From Bacillota bacterium (lineage in GTDB: Bacteria; Bacillota; Clostridia; Lachnospirales; Lachnospiraceae): 64,000 bases of DNA. The position numbers and the translations under genes were made by a program. The stretch is from contig JAQXYZ010000139.1 of the NCBI GenBank assembly GCA_029226935.1, forward strand, positions 55,278 through 119,277. Direction: 5' to 3'. The notes under the pieces were generated by a model. It was not told where the DNA came from, made no database searches, and saw only the letters and a list, made by a program, of their open reading frames with translations. This document shows, one piece after another, positions 18,568 to 27,635 of the stretch (position 1 is its first letter; every line of letters starts with the position of its first letter).

Positions 18568-18585
18568 ACTTTAACGATTTAAAGT
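18568..18585. repeat. Inverted repeat in the his operon 5' untranslated region
   Basis: ACTTTAA, four-base spacer, TTAAAGT; it lies between the his promoter and the HisZ ribosome-binding site, within the predicted transcript leader. It is a candidate operator or small RNA hairpin. Confidence 0.5.
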
Positions 18586-18623
18586 GATAATTCACTACCA
18601 CATTAGCAAATAAAACTATGGGT

Positions 18624-18652
18624 AGTATACAAGAAGAATTCTGTTTTGTCAA
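18624..18652 (-). promoter_or_regulatory. Sigma-A promoter of the histidine operon
   Basis: TTGACA, 17-base spacer, TATACT on the minus strand, a nearly perfect promoter. The -35 element overlaps the stop codon of recU, so the two units are packed without a terminator between them. Confidence 0.9.
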
Positions 18653-19188
18653 ATGCTTTCTCTTTCACTTAGATCCTTACTCAGCATATCCAGGTAAGGG
18701 ACAAAAACCCCCTGTTTTTTGGGTAGTATGTATTCCGGATTTAATTCTTCATATAGAAAGCTTTTTCGCCCGCCGTTTAATGCCCTTTCCCAGAAAAATT
18801 TAAAGATTTCAAAGGGAAGATAGTAAAATTCATTCCGATGCGAAAAATAAATCAAAAAAAACGCAACCCCGCCCTGCTTTTCAAACTCCTCCATAAAAAC
18901 AACCTGATGTTCATGAATGTTCTGAAGAGAAAAACGGTCCAGCGCACATTCCTTGGCATCAAAGCAGACCGGGATTCCCTGCACAGCACCGATGTAGTCA
19001 ACGGTACTCTTCTGGTCAAAATAGGCAAGCGTAATGTGGCGGGTTGCTTTGTCAATATTAATCGGCGTAATGGGCGTTGGAATCTTTTGAATCAGCGCCA
19101 GCCCATTTTCCAAATATTTTTCATTTGTTCTGTTAATTAAATCCTCAAAGGTAGAACCTCTGAGTCCTCTGGAACTCCATGTAGCCAT
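18649..19188 (-). CDS. recU: Holliday junction resolvase RecU
   Basis: Structure-specific nuclease that resolves Holliday junctions in recombination and chromosome segregation; the Firmicute counterpart of RuvC, acting with RuvAB (encoded at 47-49 kb). The 179 residues show R-G-L-R-G-S-T-F-E near 6-14 (acidic residue), the active-site region D-Y-I-G-A-V-Q-G-I-P-V-C-F-D-A-K-E near 63-79, and H-E-H-Q near 92. The usual penicillin-binding protein partner is not adjacent here. Last gene of a run of minus-strand genes from 24.1 kb. Confidence 0.94.
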   Translation of the reverse strand: MATWSSRGLRGSTFEDLINRTNEKYLENGLALIQKIPTPITPINIDKATRHITLAYFDQKSTVDYIGAVQGIPVCFDAKECALDRFSLQNIHEHQVVFMEEFEKQGGVAFFLIYFSHRNEFYYLPFEIFKFFWERALNGGRKSFLYEELNPEYILPKKQGVFVPYLDMLSKDLSERESI

Positions 19189-19215
19189 CTTGCTTTTGCT
19201 TCCTCTGATTTATTT

Positions 19216-20199
19216 TTAGCTATCTGCCATCAGCTTTATAAAAACTTCAGGTACCGGTGCCTCAATCGCTCTTTCCCCAAAAGAGGAAAGCGGCGCTTCA
19301 AGCTTAGGGGTCTCCAGCCGGCAGGCATATAAAAGCTGACTGTCAATATGATATTGCTGCTTGTATTGGTTATTCCAGTTTCTGTCACCATATTTGTAGT
19401 CTCCTAACAGCGGATGCCCAATACTCGCCATATGAATACGAAGCTGATGAGTTTTTCCGGTGATTAACTCTGCTTCTACCAGCGTTCTGTCTCTAAACTG
19501 CCTGATGGGATAATATCTGGTCTTAATATAAGAAGCATTTTTATCAGATTTATTCTTCGTAATCTGTACCGTATTCGTCCTTTCATTCTTAATCAAATAC
19601 CCTTCCAGTGTCTCCTCCTTCAAAACCTGTCCTTTTACGAACATACGGTAGAATTTACGAATTTGACGGCTGCTGATAAGCTCATTGATCTGCTGACTCC
19701 CAAACAGGGATTTAGAGCCGATCACAAGCCCAATAGTATTTCGATCCAGCCGATTACAGACTGAAGGTCTAAAAGTGGATAACTGTTCTTTCGTTATTTT
19801 TCCATGATCAAGAAGATATCCTAAAATCCACTCATTCAAGGACAAATCCGATGCCTGTGCTTTCTGTGAAAGAATTCCTGCCGGTTTGTTCATGATCAGC
19901 ACATGTTCATCCTCATAAACTACCGAAATGCCTTTCAGTGTATGATAAGCCCTTTCATATTCATCATTGACCTGATCGTCCTTCTGAAACCCCTTAAGAG
20001 TTTCCTCCGAAAGATAAAAGGAAATGGTATCTCCAACATTCAGCTTTTCTCTGCCCTCCGCTTTCTTTCCGTTTAAGGTAATATTCTTCTTTCGCAGCAT
20101 CTTATAAAAGAAAGCAGTTGGCGCCAGAGGCATAAATTTGTGAAGAAATTTATCCAGCCGCTGCCCGGCTTCGTTTTCCCTGATTTCTATCTGATACAT
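19216..20199 (-). CDS. RluA-family pseudouridine synthase (RluC/RluD-like)
   Basis: Isomerises specific uridines in rRNA to pseudouridine. An N-terminal S4 RNA-binding domain (about 12-65: Q-R-L-D-K-F-L and R-K-K-N-I-T-L-N-G-K-K) precedes the catalytic domain. The catalytic aspartate is in N-R-L-D-R-N-T-I-G-L-V-I, where most homologues have H-R-L-D-x-x-T-S-G. Further motifs are G-K-T-H-Q-L-R-I-H and G-H-P-L-L-G-D-Y-K-Y-G. Length 327 is normal. Target site cannot be told from sequence. Confidence 0.9.
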   Translation of the reverse strand: MYQIEIRENEAGQRLDKFLHKFMPLAPTAFFYKMLRKKNITLNGKKAEGREKLNVGDTISFYLSEETLKGFQKDDQVNDEYERAYHTLKGISVVYEDEHVLIMNKPAGILSQKAQASDLSLNEWILGYLLDHGKITKEQLSTFRPSVCNRLDRNTIGLVIGSKSLFGSQQINELISSRQIRKFYRMFVKGQVLKEETLEGYLIKNERTNTVQITKNKSDKNASYIKTRYYPIRQFRDRTLVEAELITGKTHQLRIHMASIGHPLLGDYKYGDRNWNNQYKQQYHIDSQLLYACRLETPKLEAPLSSFGERAIEAPVPEVFIKLMADS

Positions 20200-20236
20200 G
20201 TTTTTACTCCGCCTTGCCCAAATTACTCAGTGACTC

Positions 20237-20806
20237 TTAAAGAGAAATATCATATAGCACCACCCTGATTTCATCATCCCTCACAGGGTCAGTTTCCTGA
20301 TTCTTTTCATTTAACTTCTGAAGCTGTTCACAATATTTGTTCAGGTCTGTTGAAACAGTAATCGTCATATCCTTAAATCCACTCTGCTTCAGCATTGTTT
20401 CCAGATGCTCTCTGTATGCAGCCAAATCAAAATTTTGCTCCTCCGTATATGCCAGTATAATTTTATCCTCCACCACCATATGACTGATGGCAAAATTCTT
20501 TTGATAGGAAGTAAAAAACATGTCGTACATTCCAATCAAATGGCCTTCCAAGGGTCTAATCCTCTCCATGACCTGACTACTGCAGCCTTTTGCCTTGAAA
20601 AACATAATCAGGTTTACCAAACTTTTGCAGGCAGGAAGGCAACCCAAAACCGCTACCACCGTGAGTAAATTTTTCCGGGTTCCGGTTGTAACATAACCGA
20701 TGATAAAAATGGCAATGGATATGGCAAAAAATATAATCGTTCGTACCAGTACCTGATTTCTTTTATTATGAATGTATCCATAAGTTCCTTTAACTGCTTT
20801 TTTCAA
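20237..20806 (-). CDS. Hypothetical two-helix membrane protein
   Basis: Family not recognised. The TTG at 20806 is preferred: it has GGAG eight bases upstream, follows the ygiQ stop by 14 bases, and gives 189 residues. A longer frame would overlap ygiQ. Two hydrophobic segments near 22-42 and 47-65 form a short membrane hairpin, followed by a soluble domain of about 120 residues with mixed alpha/beta character (I-I-L-A-Y-T-E-E-Q and M-T-I-T-V-S-T-D-L-N). It is co-directional and tightly packed with ygiQ and the pseudouridine synthase, so probably co-transcribed. No function proposed. Confidence 0.7.
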   Translation of the reverse strand: MKKAVKGTYGYIHNKRNQVLVRTIIFFAISIAIFIIGYVTTGTRKNLLTVVAVLGCLPACKSLVNLIMFFKAKGCSSQVMERIRPLEGHLIGMYDMFFTSYQKNFAISHMVVEDKIILAYTEEQNFDLAAYREHLETMLKQSGFKDMTITVSTDLNKYCEQLQKLNEKNQETDPVRDDEIRVVLYDISL

Positions 20807-20822
20807 ATTTAGGTCTCCTCTG

Positions 20823-22733
20823 TCAATGCTTCTTTTTGTGTACATTTCTGATGGTTTTCTTTTTGATGGGTTTATTTTGATTTTTCCCGTCCACACGCTG
20901 TTTAACAGCATCAGTTCTTCTGGGCTTAATCAGGCACTTCCTGTCAAAACCAATTAAATCTTCTCTTCCGGCTTTTACCAATGCCTCATATACCAGTTCG
21001 TAGTTTTTGGGATTCCGATACTGAATCAAGGCTCTCTGCATGCTCTTTTCATGGGGATTGCGACAGACATAAACCTTCTCACCATTTCTGGGATCAATGC
21101 CGGTATAATACATGACTGTGGATAGTGTTGAAGGGGTAGGATAAAAATCCTGCACCTGCTCCGGCATATAACCCAAATCTCTTAAATATTCTGCCAGTTC
21201 AATCGCTTCCTTCAAAGTAGAACCGGGATGTGAAGACATCAGATAAGGAACAAGAAACTGCTTTTTGTTCAATTCCTCATTCAGTCGATAATATTTTTTT
21301 ACAAATCTCTCATACACGCTTCTCTTTGGTTTTCCCATCTTTGCAAGCACTGCATCCGAAATATGCTCCGGCGCCACCTTAAGCTGTCCGCTCACATGGT
21401 GCTCTACCAGTTCTCTAAAGAAATCATCGTTTTTATCCTCCAGCAGATAATCAAACCGGATTCCTGAACGGATAAAGACCTTTTTAACTCCCGGCAATGC
21501 ACGCAGTTTTCGTAACAGTTCCAGATAATCCTGATGATCTGCGTTGATATTTTTGCAGGGTGTGGGAAATAGACACTGTCTGTTCTGGCAAACCCCGTTC
21601 TTTAACTGCTTTTCGCAGGAAGGATGTCTGAAATTTGCAGTAGGTCCCCCTACATCATGAATATAGCCTTTAAATTCAGGATCATTTATCATTTGTCTGG
21701 CTTCATTTATGATAGATTCATGACTTCTTACCTGCACAATCCTCCCCTGATGAAAGGTAAGAGCGCAAAAGCTGCATCCTCCAAAGCACCCCCGATTACT
21801 GATCAGCGAAAATTTAATTTCTGTGATTGCAGGAACTCCCCCCTTTTCCTCATAAGAGGGATGATAGGTTCTCTTGTAAGGGAGCGCATACACATCATCC
21901 ATTTCCTCTGTCGTAAGCGGCTTCTGTGGTGGGTTCTGTACCACATAAACTCCTCCCGGATATTTTTCCGCAAGAATCTTAGCCGAAAAAGGATCTGTAT
22001 TTTTATACTGAACGCCAAAACTTTCGGCATACTTTGCGGGCTCTGCCTTTAATTCCTCATATTCGGGAAGTAAAATAGCATTATAGTTCTCATCACTGCT
22101 ACCTGTAATTCCCGAAATGTCCTTGGTTTTATAGACGGTTCCTGCAATAAAGGTAATATCCCTCACATCAATTCCCCCTGCAAGTGCATCCGCTATTTCA
22201 ACGATAGACCGCTCACCCATCCCGTAGGAAATTAAATCTGCCTGACTATCTAATAAAATAGAGCGTTTTAGGGAGTTACTCCAATAATCATAATGGGCAA
22301 GTCTGCGCAAGCTGGCTTCAATGCCACCGATAATGACAGGAACATCTTTGTACTTTTTTCGTATCAGATTACCATATACCACTGTAGCATAATCAGGGCG
22401 CTTTCCCATCTCACCGCCCGGTGTATATGCATCTGAAGGGCGTTTTTTCTTGGATACAAAATAATGATTTACCATGGAATCCATGTTGCCACCCGAAATA
22501 AGAAAAGCCAGTCTTGGTCTTCCTAGAACGGTAATGCTTTCATCATCCTTCCAGTCAGGCTGGGATATGATTCCCACGGTATAGCCATGTGCTTCAAGAA
22601 CCCTGCTGATGATTGCATGACCAAAGGAGGGATGATCCACATAGGCATCTCCAATCACATACACAAAATCCAGCTGTTCTATTCCTCTTTCAGTCATATC
22701 CTGTCTGGAGACAGGTAAAAATCCGTTATTCAA
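20823..22733 (-). CDS. ygiQ: YgiQ family radical SAM protein (UPF0313)
   Basis: Large radical-SAM protein of unknown reaction. The 636 residues match the UPF0313 layout: an N-terminal B12-binding-like region with [18 protein letters not shown] and [14 protein letters not shown], then the radical-SAM core [10 protein letters not shown] (Cys316, 320, 323), and V-G-G-P-T-A-N-F with several further cysteines. The C-terminal 35 residues are strongly basic ([13 protein letters not shown]), which suggests nucleic-acid contact. Start is TTG at 22733 with AGGAGG upstream. Confidence 0.9.
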   Translation of the reverse strand: MNNGFLPVSRQDMTERGIEQLDFVYVIGDAYVDHPSFGHAIISRVLEAHGYTVGIISQPDWKDDESITVLGRPRLAFLISGGNMDSMVNHYFVSKKKRPSDAYTPGGEMGKRPDYATVVYGNLIRKKYKDVPVIIGGIEASLRRLAHYDYWSNSLKRSILLDSQADLISYGMGERSIVEIADALAGGIDVRDITFIAGTVYKTKDISGITGSSDENYNAILLPEYEELKAEPAKYAESFGVQYKNTDPFSAKILAEKYPGGVYVVQNPPQKPLTTEEMDDVYALPYKRTYHPSYEEKGGVPAITEIKFSLISNRGCFGGCSFCALTFHQGRIVQVRSHESIINEARQMINDPEFKGYIHDVGGPTANFRHPSCEKQLKNGVCQNRQCLFPTPCKNINADHQDYLELLRKLRALPGVKKVFIRSGIRFDYLLEDKNDDFFRELVEHHVSGQLKVAPEHISDAVLAKMGKPKRSVYERFVKKYYRLNEELNKKQFLVPYLMSSHPGSTLKEAIELAEYLRDLGYMPEQVQDFYPTPSTLSTVMYYTGIDPRNGEKVYVCRNPHEKSMQRALIQYRNPKNYELVYEALVKAGREDLIGFDRKCLIKPRRTDAVKQRVDGKNQNKPIKKKTIRNVHKKKH

Positions 22734-22742
22734 GCAAACCTC

Positions 22743-23396
22743 CTAAAGTACCGCCATGATCTCGTCATAATCTTTAATAAAATAATCAGACAGCTTTTTC
22801 TTTTCCTTATCCTGATGATGGGAATATTCGTCCTCAACTGCACAAACCTTCATTCCCGCCGCTTTCCCGGCAAGAATACCGGGGACAATATCTTCAAAGA
22901 CAAGACATTTTTCAGGATCAGTTCCGCATTGCTTCGCTGCTTCCAGATACACATCAGGAGCAGGCTTTCCCTTATTTACATCACATCCTGTTACAATACT
23001 GTCAAAATAATCTTTAATTCCAAGTGCCTCAATTACATTTTCGACCAGTTCTCTGGAATTACTGGTTGCAATTCCAAGCCTAATTCCATTTTCATGACAA
23101 TGCTCCACAAATTCCCTTGCCCCTTTCTTTAAAGGAACCTGATGAGTGTATTTATCCCATGCCATTCGATTCCAGTCAGCCTTCATCTGATCAATGGAAT
23201 CCGGAATGTTAAATTTCTTTTTAAAGTATTCGGCTGTTTCGGTAAAGCTCATCCCCTCAATTTCACTCTGTAATCCTTCCGGCAGAGGAATTCCGAATTT
23301 GCCCAAGTATTCTATATCTATATCCCGCCAGATCCACATGGAATCCACCAAAGAACCATCCAAATCAAATAATACAGCATCTATATCCTTGAGCAT
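22743..23396 (-). CDS. HAD-superfamily phosphatase (beta-phosphoglucomutase-like)
   Basis: A cytoplasmic haloacid-dehalogenase phosphatase of 217 residues. Motif I is F-D-L-D-G-S-L-V-D-S with nucleophile Asp11 and acid Asp13, motif II I-A-T-S-N-S near 108-113, motif III lysine in G-K-P-A-P-D-V-Y near 145-152 and motif IV V-F-E-D-I-V-P-G near 168-175. The helical cap between 15 and 90 is C1 type. Substrate is unknown; sugar phosphates are usual. Its start overlaps the end of the preceding pseudouridine synthase by 16 bases. Confidence 0.9.
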   Translation of the reverse strand: MLKDIDAVLFDLDGSLVDSMWIWRDIDIEYLGKFGIPLPEGLQSEIEGMSFTETAEYFKKKFNIPDSIDQMKADWNRMAWDKYTHQVPLKKGAREFVEHCHENGIRLGIATSNSRELVENVIEALGIKDYFDSIVTGCDVNKGKPAPDVYLEAAKQCGTDPEKCLVFEDIVPGILAGKAAGMKVCAVEDEYSHHQDKEKKKLSDYFIKDYDEIMAVL

Positions 23397-24118
23397 AAAC
23401 TGGAAACCTCTTCTTTCGTCAATTCTCTTATTTGTCCTTCTAAAAGCGTTTCATCCAATACCAATGTTCCCATAGATAAACGTTTCAGAAAGACTACCAT
23501 CACCCCAACTGCCTGAAACATCCGTTTAATCTGATGATATTTTCCTTCTGTAATGGTAATGAGACATTCTTTATCCTTTTGACGCTCAACCACAGCCGGT
23601 AAGGTCTTTTCGTCTTCGCCAATCATAACACCTGCCTCAAGGAGACTTATCATTTCATCGCTGACAGGCAGATTCGTCTGTACAAAGTAAGTTTTAGGAA
23701 CATGCTTTTTAGGGGAGAGCAATCGATGAGACAGTTCACCATCATTGGTAAGCAGCAACAGCCCTACCGTATCCTTATCAAGCCTTCCCACCGGAAAAAT
23801 ATCATTTACAGGGACACCGCTTAACTCTCCCTGATTCAGTTCCGGAATTTGTTCCTTAAACAGGTCAAGCACGGTACGTTCTCTTTCATCTTTGGTTGCA
23901 GTAATAATGCCAGCCGGTTTATTCATCATATAATAAACATACTTCCGATAATGATAATTCTTCCCCTGGCAGCTGACGGTAACATCGGACTCGTCCACCT
24001 GCATTTCCGGCTTTACTACTACACTTCCGTTTACACAAATCTGCCCTCTTTTAATCAGTTCCTTTACCTGACTTCTTGTGCCAATATTCATTTCGCATAA
24101 TAATCTGTCAATTCTCAT
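23381..24118 (-). CDS. RsuA/RluB-family pseudouridine synthase
   Basis: Modifies rRNA. The S4 domain occupies roughly residues 1-45 (M-R-I-D-R-L-L-C-E-M-N-I-G-T-R-S-Q) and the catalytic aspartate is in G-R-L-D-K-D-T-V-G-L-L-L-L-T-N-D-G. N-K-P-A-G and Y-H-Q-I-K-R-M-F motifs support RsuA-type (16S U516) or RluB-type. ATG at 24118 gives the conserved beginning; a start four codons upstream is possible. Only 20 bases separate it from the divergent ylbJ reading frame. Confidence 0.9.
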   Translation of the reverse strand: MRIDRLLCEMNIGTRSQVKELIKRGQICVNGSVVVKPEMQVDESDVTVSCQGKNYHYRKYVYYMMNKPAGIITATKDERERTVLDLFKEQIPELNQGELSGVPVNDIFPVGRLDKDTVGLLLLTNDGELSHRLLSPKKHVPKTYFVQTNLPVSDEMISLLEAGVMIGEDEKTLPAVVERQKDKECLITITEGKYHQIKRMFQAVGVMVVFLKRLSMGTLVLDETLLEGQIRELTKEEVSSLCSRI

Positions 24119-24123
24119 AAATA
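24095..24123 (+). promoter_or_regulatory. Candidate sporulation sigma-E promoter for ylbJ
   Basis: GCATAAT, 14-base spacer, CATAAATA on the plus strand. In Bacillus sigma-E promoters have a KMATAWW-type -35, 13-15 base spacing and CATACANT -10. The -35 matches fully and the -10 at six of eight positions. It lies inside the 5' end of the divergent pseudouridine synthase gene. Experimental support is needed. Confidence 0.45.
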
Positions 24124-24156
24124 TTATCATATCACAAAATGGAACAAGAGCCTATT

Positions 24157-25098
24157 ATGAAACTGAAATTTTATATTTATACTTTTCTGGCATTCATTCT
24201 CACAGTTATCATATTAAGTTATCCGTCAGATTGCCTTATGCTTGCTTCTAACGGTTTAAATCTCTGGTTCCAAAAAATGATACCAACTCTCTTTCCTTTT
24301 ATGGTTCTTTCCGGCATCATGATTCGCATGAACATGACCGGAACATTTGTCAAAATTTTAACCCCTGTACTGGGAAAGCTCTTTAAATTAAACGCGGATT
24401 GTATCTATGGAATTGTAATCGGATTTTTATGCGGTTTTCCCATGGGTGCTCATGTTGCTGCAGAACTATATGCGCACAAAAAAATTTCGAAAGCAGAAGC
24501 CTCTCTGTTACTTTCCTTTTGCAACAACATCGGGCCAGTCTACTTTTTGAGTTTTGTTCTTCCAACATTAAAAATAAAGAACATTGCTGTCTGTTTATTT
24601 GCCATGTACGGACTTCCTTTTCTTTATGGTCTTTTCCTCCGTCATTCTATTTACAGGGAATGCTACAACACAAAGAATAACCTTCCTACAGAAAAAACAG
24701 CAATGCCATTGCTGAGGGCACTGGACGAGTCTGTATTCAGTTCTCTGTACAGCATCGCAAAATTGGGTGGATACATGATTTTCTTTAATCTACTGTTCAT
24801 TTTCCCCATCCTTGCCATAAATGCACTCCCGATTCAAAGTGGGATTACAAAATTGCTGATTGGATGCATTGGATGCCTTCTGGAAATCACAGGCGGAATC
24901 GGGCTGCTGCAAAACATTGCACCATATTGGGTACTGTGCGCGCTTCCCTTTGGAGGTTTATCCTGTATTGCCCAAACCTACAGTATGATACGTGAAACAG
25001 ATCTCTCCATTTCCGAATACATCATGCATAAGACAATACTGACAGCGATTACCGTTTTTTATTACCTTTTATTAACAGGAATATCAACTTTGACATAA
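24157..25098 (+). CDS. ylbJ: Sporulation membrane protein YlbJ/SpoVV (probable dipicolinic acid transporter)
   Basis: In Bacillus subtilis SpoVV (YlbJ) moves dipicolinic acid across the outer forespore membrane and is made under sigma-E. The protein has about eight hydrophobic helices and the family motifs F-Q-K-M-I-P-T-L-F-P-F-M-V-L-S-G near 25-40, G-F-L-C-G-F-P-M-G-A-H-V near 95-106 and S-F-C-N-N-I-G-P near 126-133. Genomic position near rsmD and coaD mirrors Bacillus ylbH-ylbI-ylbJ. ATG at 24157 (313 residues) is preferred over ATG 24139 because the candidate promoter would leave almost no leader for the latter. The 3' end overlaps a convergent amidase by 50 bases. Confidence 0.85.
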   Translation: MKLKFYIYTFLAFILTVIILSYPSDCLMLASNGLNLWFQKMIPTLFPFMVLSGIMIRMNMTGTFVKILTPVLGKLFKLNADCIYGIVIGFLCGFPMGAHVAAELYAHKKISKAEASLLLSFCNNIGPVYFLSFVLPTLKIKNIAVCLFAMYGLPFLYGLFLRHSIYRECYNTKNNLPTEKTAMPLLRALDESVFSSLYSIAKLGGYMIFFNLLFIFPILAINALPIQSGITKLLIGCIGCLLEITGGIGLLQNIAPYWVLCALPFGGLSCIAQTYSMIRETDLSISEYIMHKTILTAITVFYYLLLTGISTLT

Positions 25099-26389
25099 AG
25101 ACTGACACAAAGCACATACACAGCACAATGCCCAAAATTATCAAAATAATTTTTACAGAGTCATTGTTGTTGCGATTTTCAATACTGTTTCCATCTGCAT
25201 CATCATTATCCATTTCAGGATAATTTTCCTCTAACTGTGCAAGCGCCTTTTCTCTTGCCCGTTGGAGTCGTTCTTCTTCCTCTTTTCTTTCTTCTTTAAG
25301 ACGCTCCGGATCAGGTATCATATCTATTGTAATTACATTGCTCTCAGTCCAAACATCAAACCCATTGCTCGCCCGCGCTTTCAGGGAAATTGGCTCATCA
25401 AAGGGCAGCTTGACTGAAAAACGATAGCTGGGGTCAGATTGGTCCCATCTGTCAGTTCTCGGCCATGCATCCGGCATTGTGTAGGTATTTCCACCATCCA
25501 GACTATAGCTGTAATACAAAATATAGCTGTCTGAATCGATAGCTTCCATGTAAACAGTTGCTTCACCGGTTTGCTGATTGATTTCTTCCACCTCAATACG
25601 ACACAATTCAGGTTCTGTCTTGTCCGGGCTTACCATCTCCTGAGGCAGGCTGGTTTCAGGCACCGGATAATCACTATAATCCACTCCAAGAATTTCGGAT
25701 TTAAGCCTGAAATACTTTGCCACAGCAGTTGCATCAAGACGCCCAAACTCCTTAAGCTGTTCTTCACCCTGCATATAAAATTTCTGATCTTTTTCATGAT
25801 CTAAATGACAATGCTCAATCAGCACAGATGGAATCTGCTCATTAGAACAATGTCTTAATATCCCGTAATAGTTGTCTCCTTTATCGTTCAGCCTGGTCTT
25901 GATTCCTCTGGAGTACAGGCCGATTTCAGTAAACTCATTCATCTGTATTTGTGCAAAGGAATAGCCCTTTGCATAATATTCTCCCCCTGCCGGAACCCAT
26001 ACTTCAGCTCCAAAAAGATCATGCTTTACTGATAAATTAAAGTGAAGGCAGAAAAGGAAATCTGCATTTTTTTCCTTTGCAAAAACCGCACGTTCTTCAA
26101 GGCTCATATCAATATCAGCGTCTCTGGTCAAATAAACAATTACCTGGTCATATTTCTCGAGTTCTGCCTTCATTGCACGGGCAACGGTCATCGTCATCTC
26201 TTTTTCCGTGTATTCCTTATATTCTCCTCCAAGATTTTCACCGCCATGTCCCGGATCTATTACAATCACAACAGGTTCCTTGGCCTTTACCTGAATCGGC
26301 GAAGAAAGAATCCCCAAAAAAAGGCTTGTTAATACGGCAATCAAATAATATATTTTTCTCTTAAAAAACTTCCAATCAATTCTATGCAT
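25049..26389 (-). CDS. Membrane-anchored N-acetylmuramoyl-L-alanine amidase (Amidase_3)
   Basis: Zinc amidase that cleaves the peptide from peptidoglycan glycan strands. Residues 1-36 are a signal or anchor sequence. The Amidase_3 domain (about 40-215) has V-I-D-P-G-H-G-G (His48), a glutamate near 62-64, L-H-F-N (His116) and L-I-E-H (Glu192, catalytic). A beta-rich region about 255-355 follows, then an acidic/basic coiled stretch 355-400 and a hydrophobic C-terminal helix near 412-440 with basic end. Both ends may therefore be membrane-attached. Its stop lies 50 bases inside the convergent ylbJ. A sporulation (CwlD-like) role is inferred only from location. Confidence 0.87.
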   Translation of the reverse strand: MHRIDWKFFKRKIYYLIAVLTSLFLGILSSPIQVKAKEPVVIVIDPGHGGENLGGEYKEYTEKEMTMTVARAMKAELEKYDQVIVYLTRDADIDMSLEERAVFAKEKNADFLFCLHFNLSVKHDLFGAEVWVPAGGEYYAKGYSFAQIQMNEFTEIGLYSRGIKTRLNDKGDNYYGILRHCSNEQIPSVLIEHCHLDHEKDQKFYMQGEEQLKEFGRLDATAVAKYFRLKSEILGVDYSDYPVPETSLPQEMVSPDKTEPELCRIEVEEINQQTGEATVYMEAIDSDSYILYYSYSLDGGNTYTMPDAWPRTDRWDQSDPSYRFSVKLPFDEPISLKARASNGFDVWTESNVITIDMIPDPERLKEERKEEEERLQRAREKALAQLEENYPEMDNDDADGNSIENRNNNDSVKIILIILGIVLCMCFVSVFMSKLIFLLIKGNKKR

Positions 26390-26414
26390 GTTCCGGCTTA
26401 TCCTTATTATGCCG

Positions 26415-26453
26415 CTAAAAACCCGGCTTACCTCATAAAAAGTAAGCCGGGTC
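26415..26453 (-). terminator. Terminator between coiled-coil gene and amidase
   Basis: An 11-base stem (ACCCGGCTTAC and its complement) with a ten-base loop, followed by five T residues on the minus strand. Lies after the stop of the VatH-like gene and 25 bases before the amidase start. Confidence 0.88.
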
Positions 26454-26468
26454 AGCTTGGCATTTATT

Positions 26469-27098
26469 TTATATTAAATCCAAATTCAGACCATCTGATG
26501 CTCCCCCGCCTGCACCTGCCGGTGCATCCGGAATGTCTTCGCCAACAAATTTATCAGCTTCCGGTGGGTTTAATTCAACCCTGTTCGCATTGACAATATC
26601 ACTGTAGTGATTCATTGCATTCATAAAACTCTCATAATGATCTGTAGTTGTTTTCATGGTCTGGTTCATAAGATTCTCTACATTTGCAAGGATATCATCT
26701 GTATACTGCATTGCCGCCATACGCACATTGTTTGCCTCTGTGGTAGCATTATCCAAAATTTCCTGCGCCTGTTGAGTTGCCATTTTGACAACCTCATTTG
26801 CCTGTGCATAAGCCTGCTGCATAATTTCATGCTCATTAATTAATTCGTTGGTATGAATGGTAGCCTCATTGATGAGTGCCTCTGCTTTAGCACGGGCATC
26901 ATTTAAAATAGCCTCTTTATTGCTGATAATCTTCTGATAGCGTTTAATCTCATCAGGAGTTTTCATGCGGAGTTCTCTAAGGAGCTCATCAATTTCTTCT
27001 TTGTTTACAATGATTTTGGTATTTGACAAGGGCTGATATTTACAGCCATCAATATACTCTTCAATCTCATCAATTAATTGTTCAATTCTGCTGCTCAT
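26469..27098 (-). CDS. Coiled-coil protein of the ATPase subunit H (VatH/DivIVA-like) type
   Basis: A 209-residue, mostly helical protein. Residues 45-150 form a long Ala/Glu-rich coiled coil with repeated N-E-A, A-N-E-V and A-Q-E-I-L-D-N-A-T-T-E-A-N patterns, resembling clostridial proteins labelled V-type ATPase subunit H or DivIVA-like. The tail is acidic and glycine-rich (G-A-G-G-G-A-S-D-G). ATG at 27098 is chosen because of the GGGGGA site; an upstream start would overlap coaD by 20 bases more. No other V-ATPase genes lie nearby, so a polar scaffold or wall role is as likely as an ATPase one. Ends in a strong terminator. Confidence 0.75.
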   Translation of the reverse strand: MSSRIEQLIDEIEEYIDGCKYQPLSNTKIIVNKEEIDELLRELRMKTPDEIKRYQKIISNKEAILNDARAKAEALINEATIHTNELINEHEIMQQAYAQANEVVKMATQQAQEILDNATTEANNVRMAAMQYTDDILANVENLMNQTMKTTTDHYESFMNAMNHYSDIVNANRVELNPPEADKFVGEDIPDAPAGAGGGASDGLNLDLI

Positions 27099-27111
27099 GC
27101 GCTTTCCCCCA

Positions 27112-27603
27112 TTATTTCTTTTCAAAGCCAAATTTCTGACGTACTAGTTCTCCTACAAAATCAGGTACGCACATGGAAATATCGCCATTAAAGCTTGCAA
27201 TTTCCTTCACACTGGACGAACTTAAATATGCATATTCTAAACTGGTCGTAAGAAAGACTGTGTCCAATTCACCCTTTGAAAGCTTTGCATTCGTCTGGGC
27301 ATTTTGAAGCTCATATTCAAAATCGGTAATTGCACGCAAGCCTCTGATTACAACATGAATATTCCTGGACTTCGCATAATCCACCAGAAGTCCACTGAAG
27401 GATTCTACCTTTACATTAGGAATGTCTTTCACTGCTTCCTGTAATATCTTAACACGTTCTTCCACAGAAAACAATGGAGTCTTTAGTTTATTATTTAAAA
27501 CACTTACGGTCAGTTCATCAAAAATTTGAGAGGCACGTCTGATCACGTCCAGATGTCCATAAGTAACCGGATCAAAGCTTCCCGGATAAATAGCTGCCTT
27601 CAT
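27112..27603 (-). CDS. coaD: Phosphopantetheine adenylyltransferase CoaD
   Basis: Penultimate step of coenzyme A synthesis: 4'-phosphopantetheine + ATP to dephospho-CoA. The nucleotidyltransferase motif [14 protein letters not shown] is at 6-19, V-I-R-G-L-R near 86-91 and [10 protein letters not shown] near 125-134. Length 163 is standard. Follows rsmD by 32 bases, the conserved rsmD-coaD pair. Confidence 0.96.
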   Translation of the reverse strand: MKAAIYPGSFDPVTYGHLDVIRRASQIFDELTVSVLNNKLKTPLFSVEERVKILQEAVKDIPNVKVESFSGLLVDYAKSRNIHVVIRGLRAITDFEYELQNAQTNAKLSKGELDTVFLTTSLEYAYLSSSSVKEIASFNGDISMCVPDFVGELVRQKFGFEKK

Positions 27604-27635
27604 ATAAATCCTCTTTTCCTCATAAAATATCTTTC

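Noticed and set aside
25049..25098. Overlap of ylbJ and amidase as a frameshift or assembly error
   Set aside because: Both reading frames are intact to their stops and both proteins keep sensible C-termini; convergent overlap is possible.
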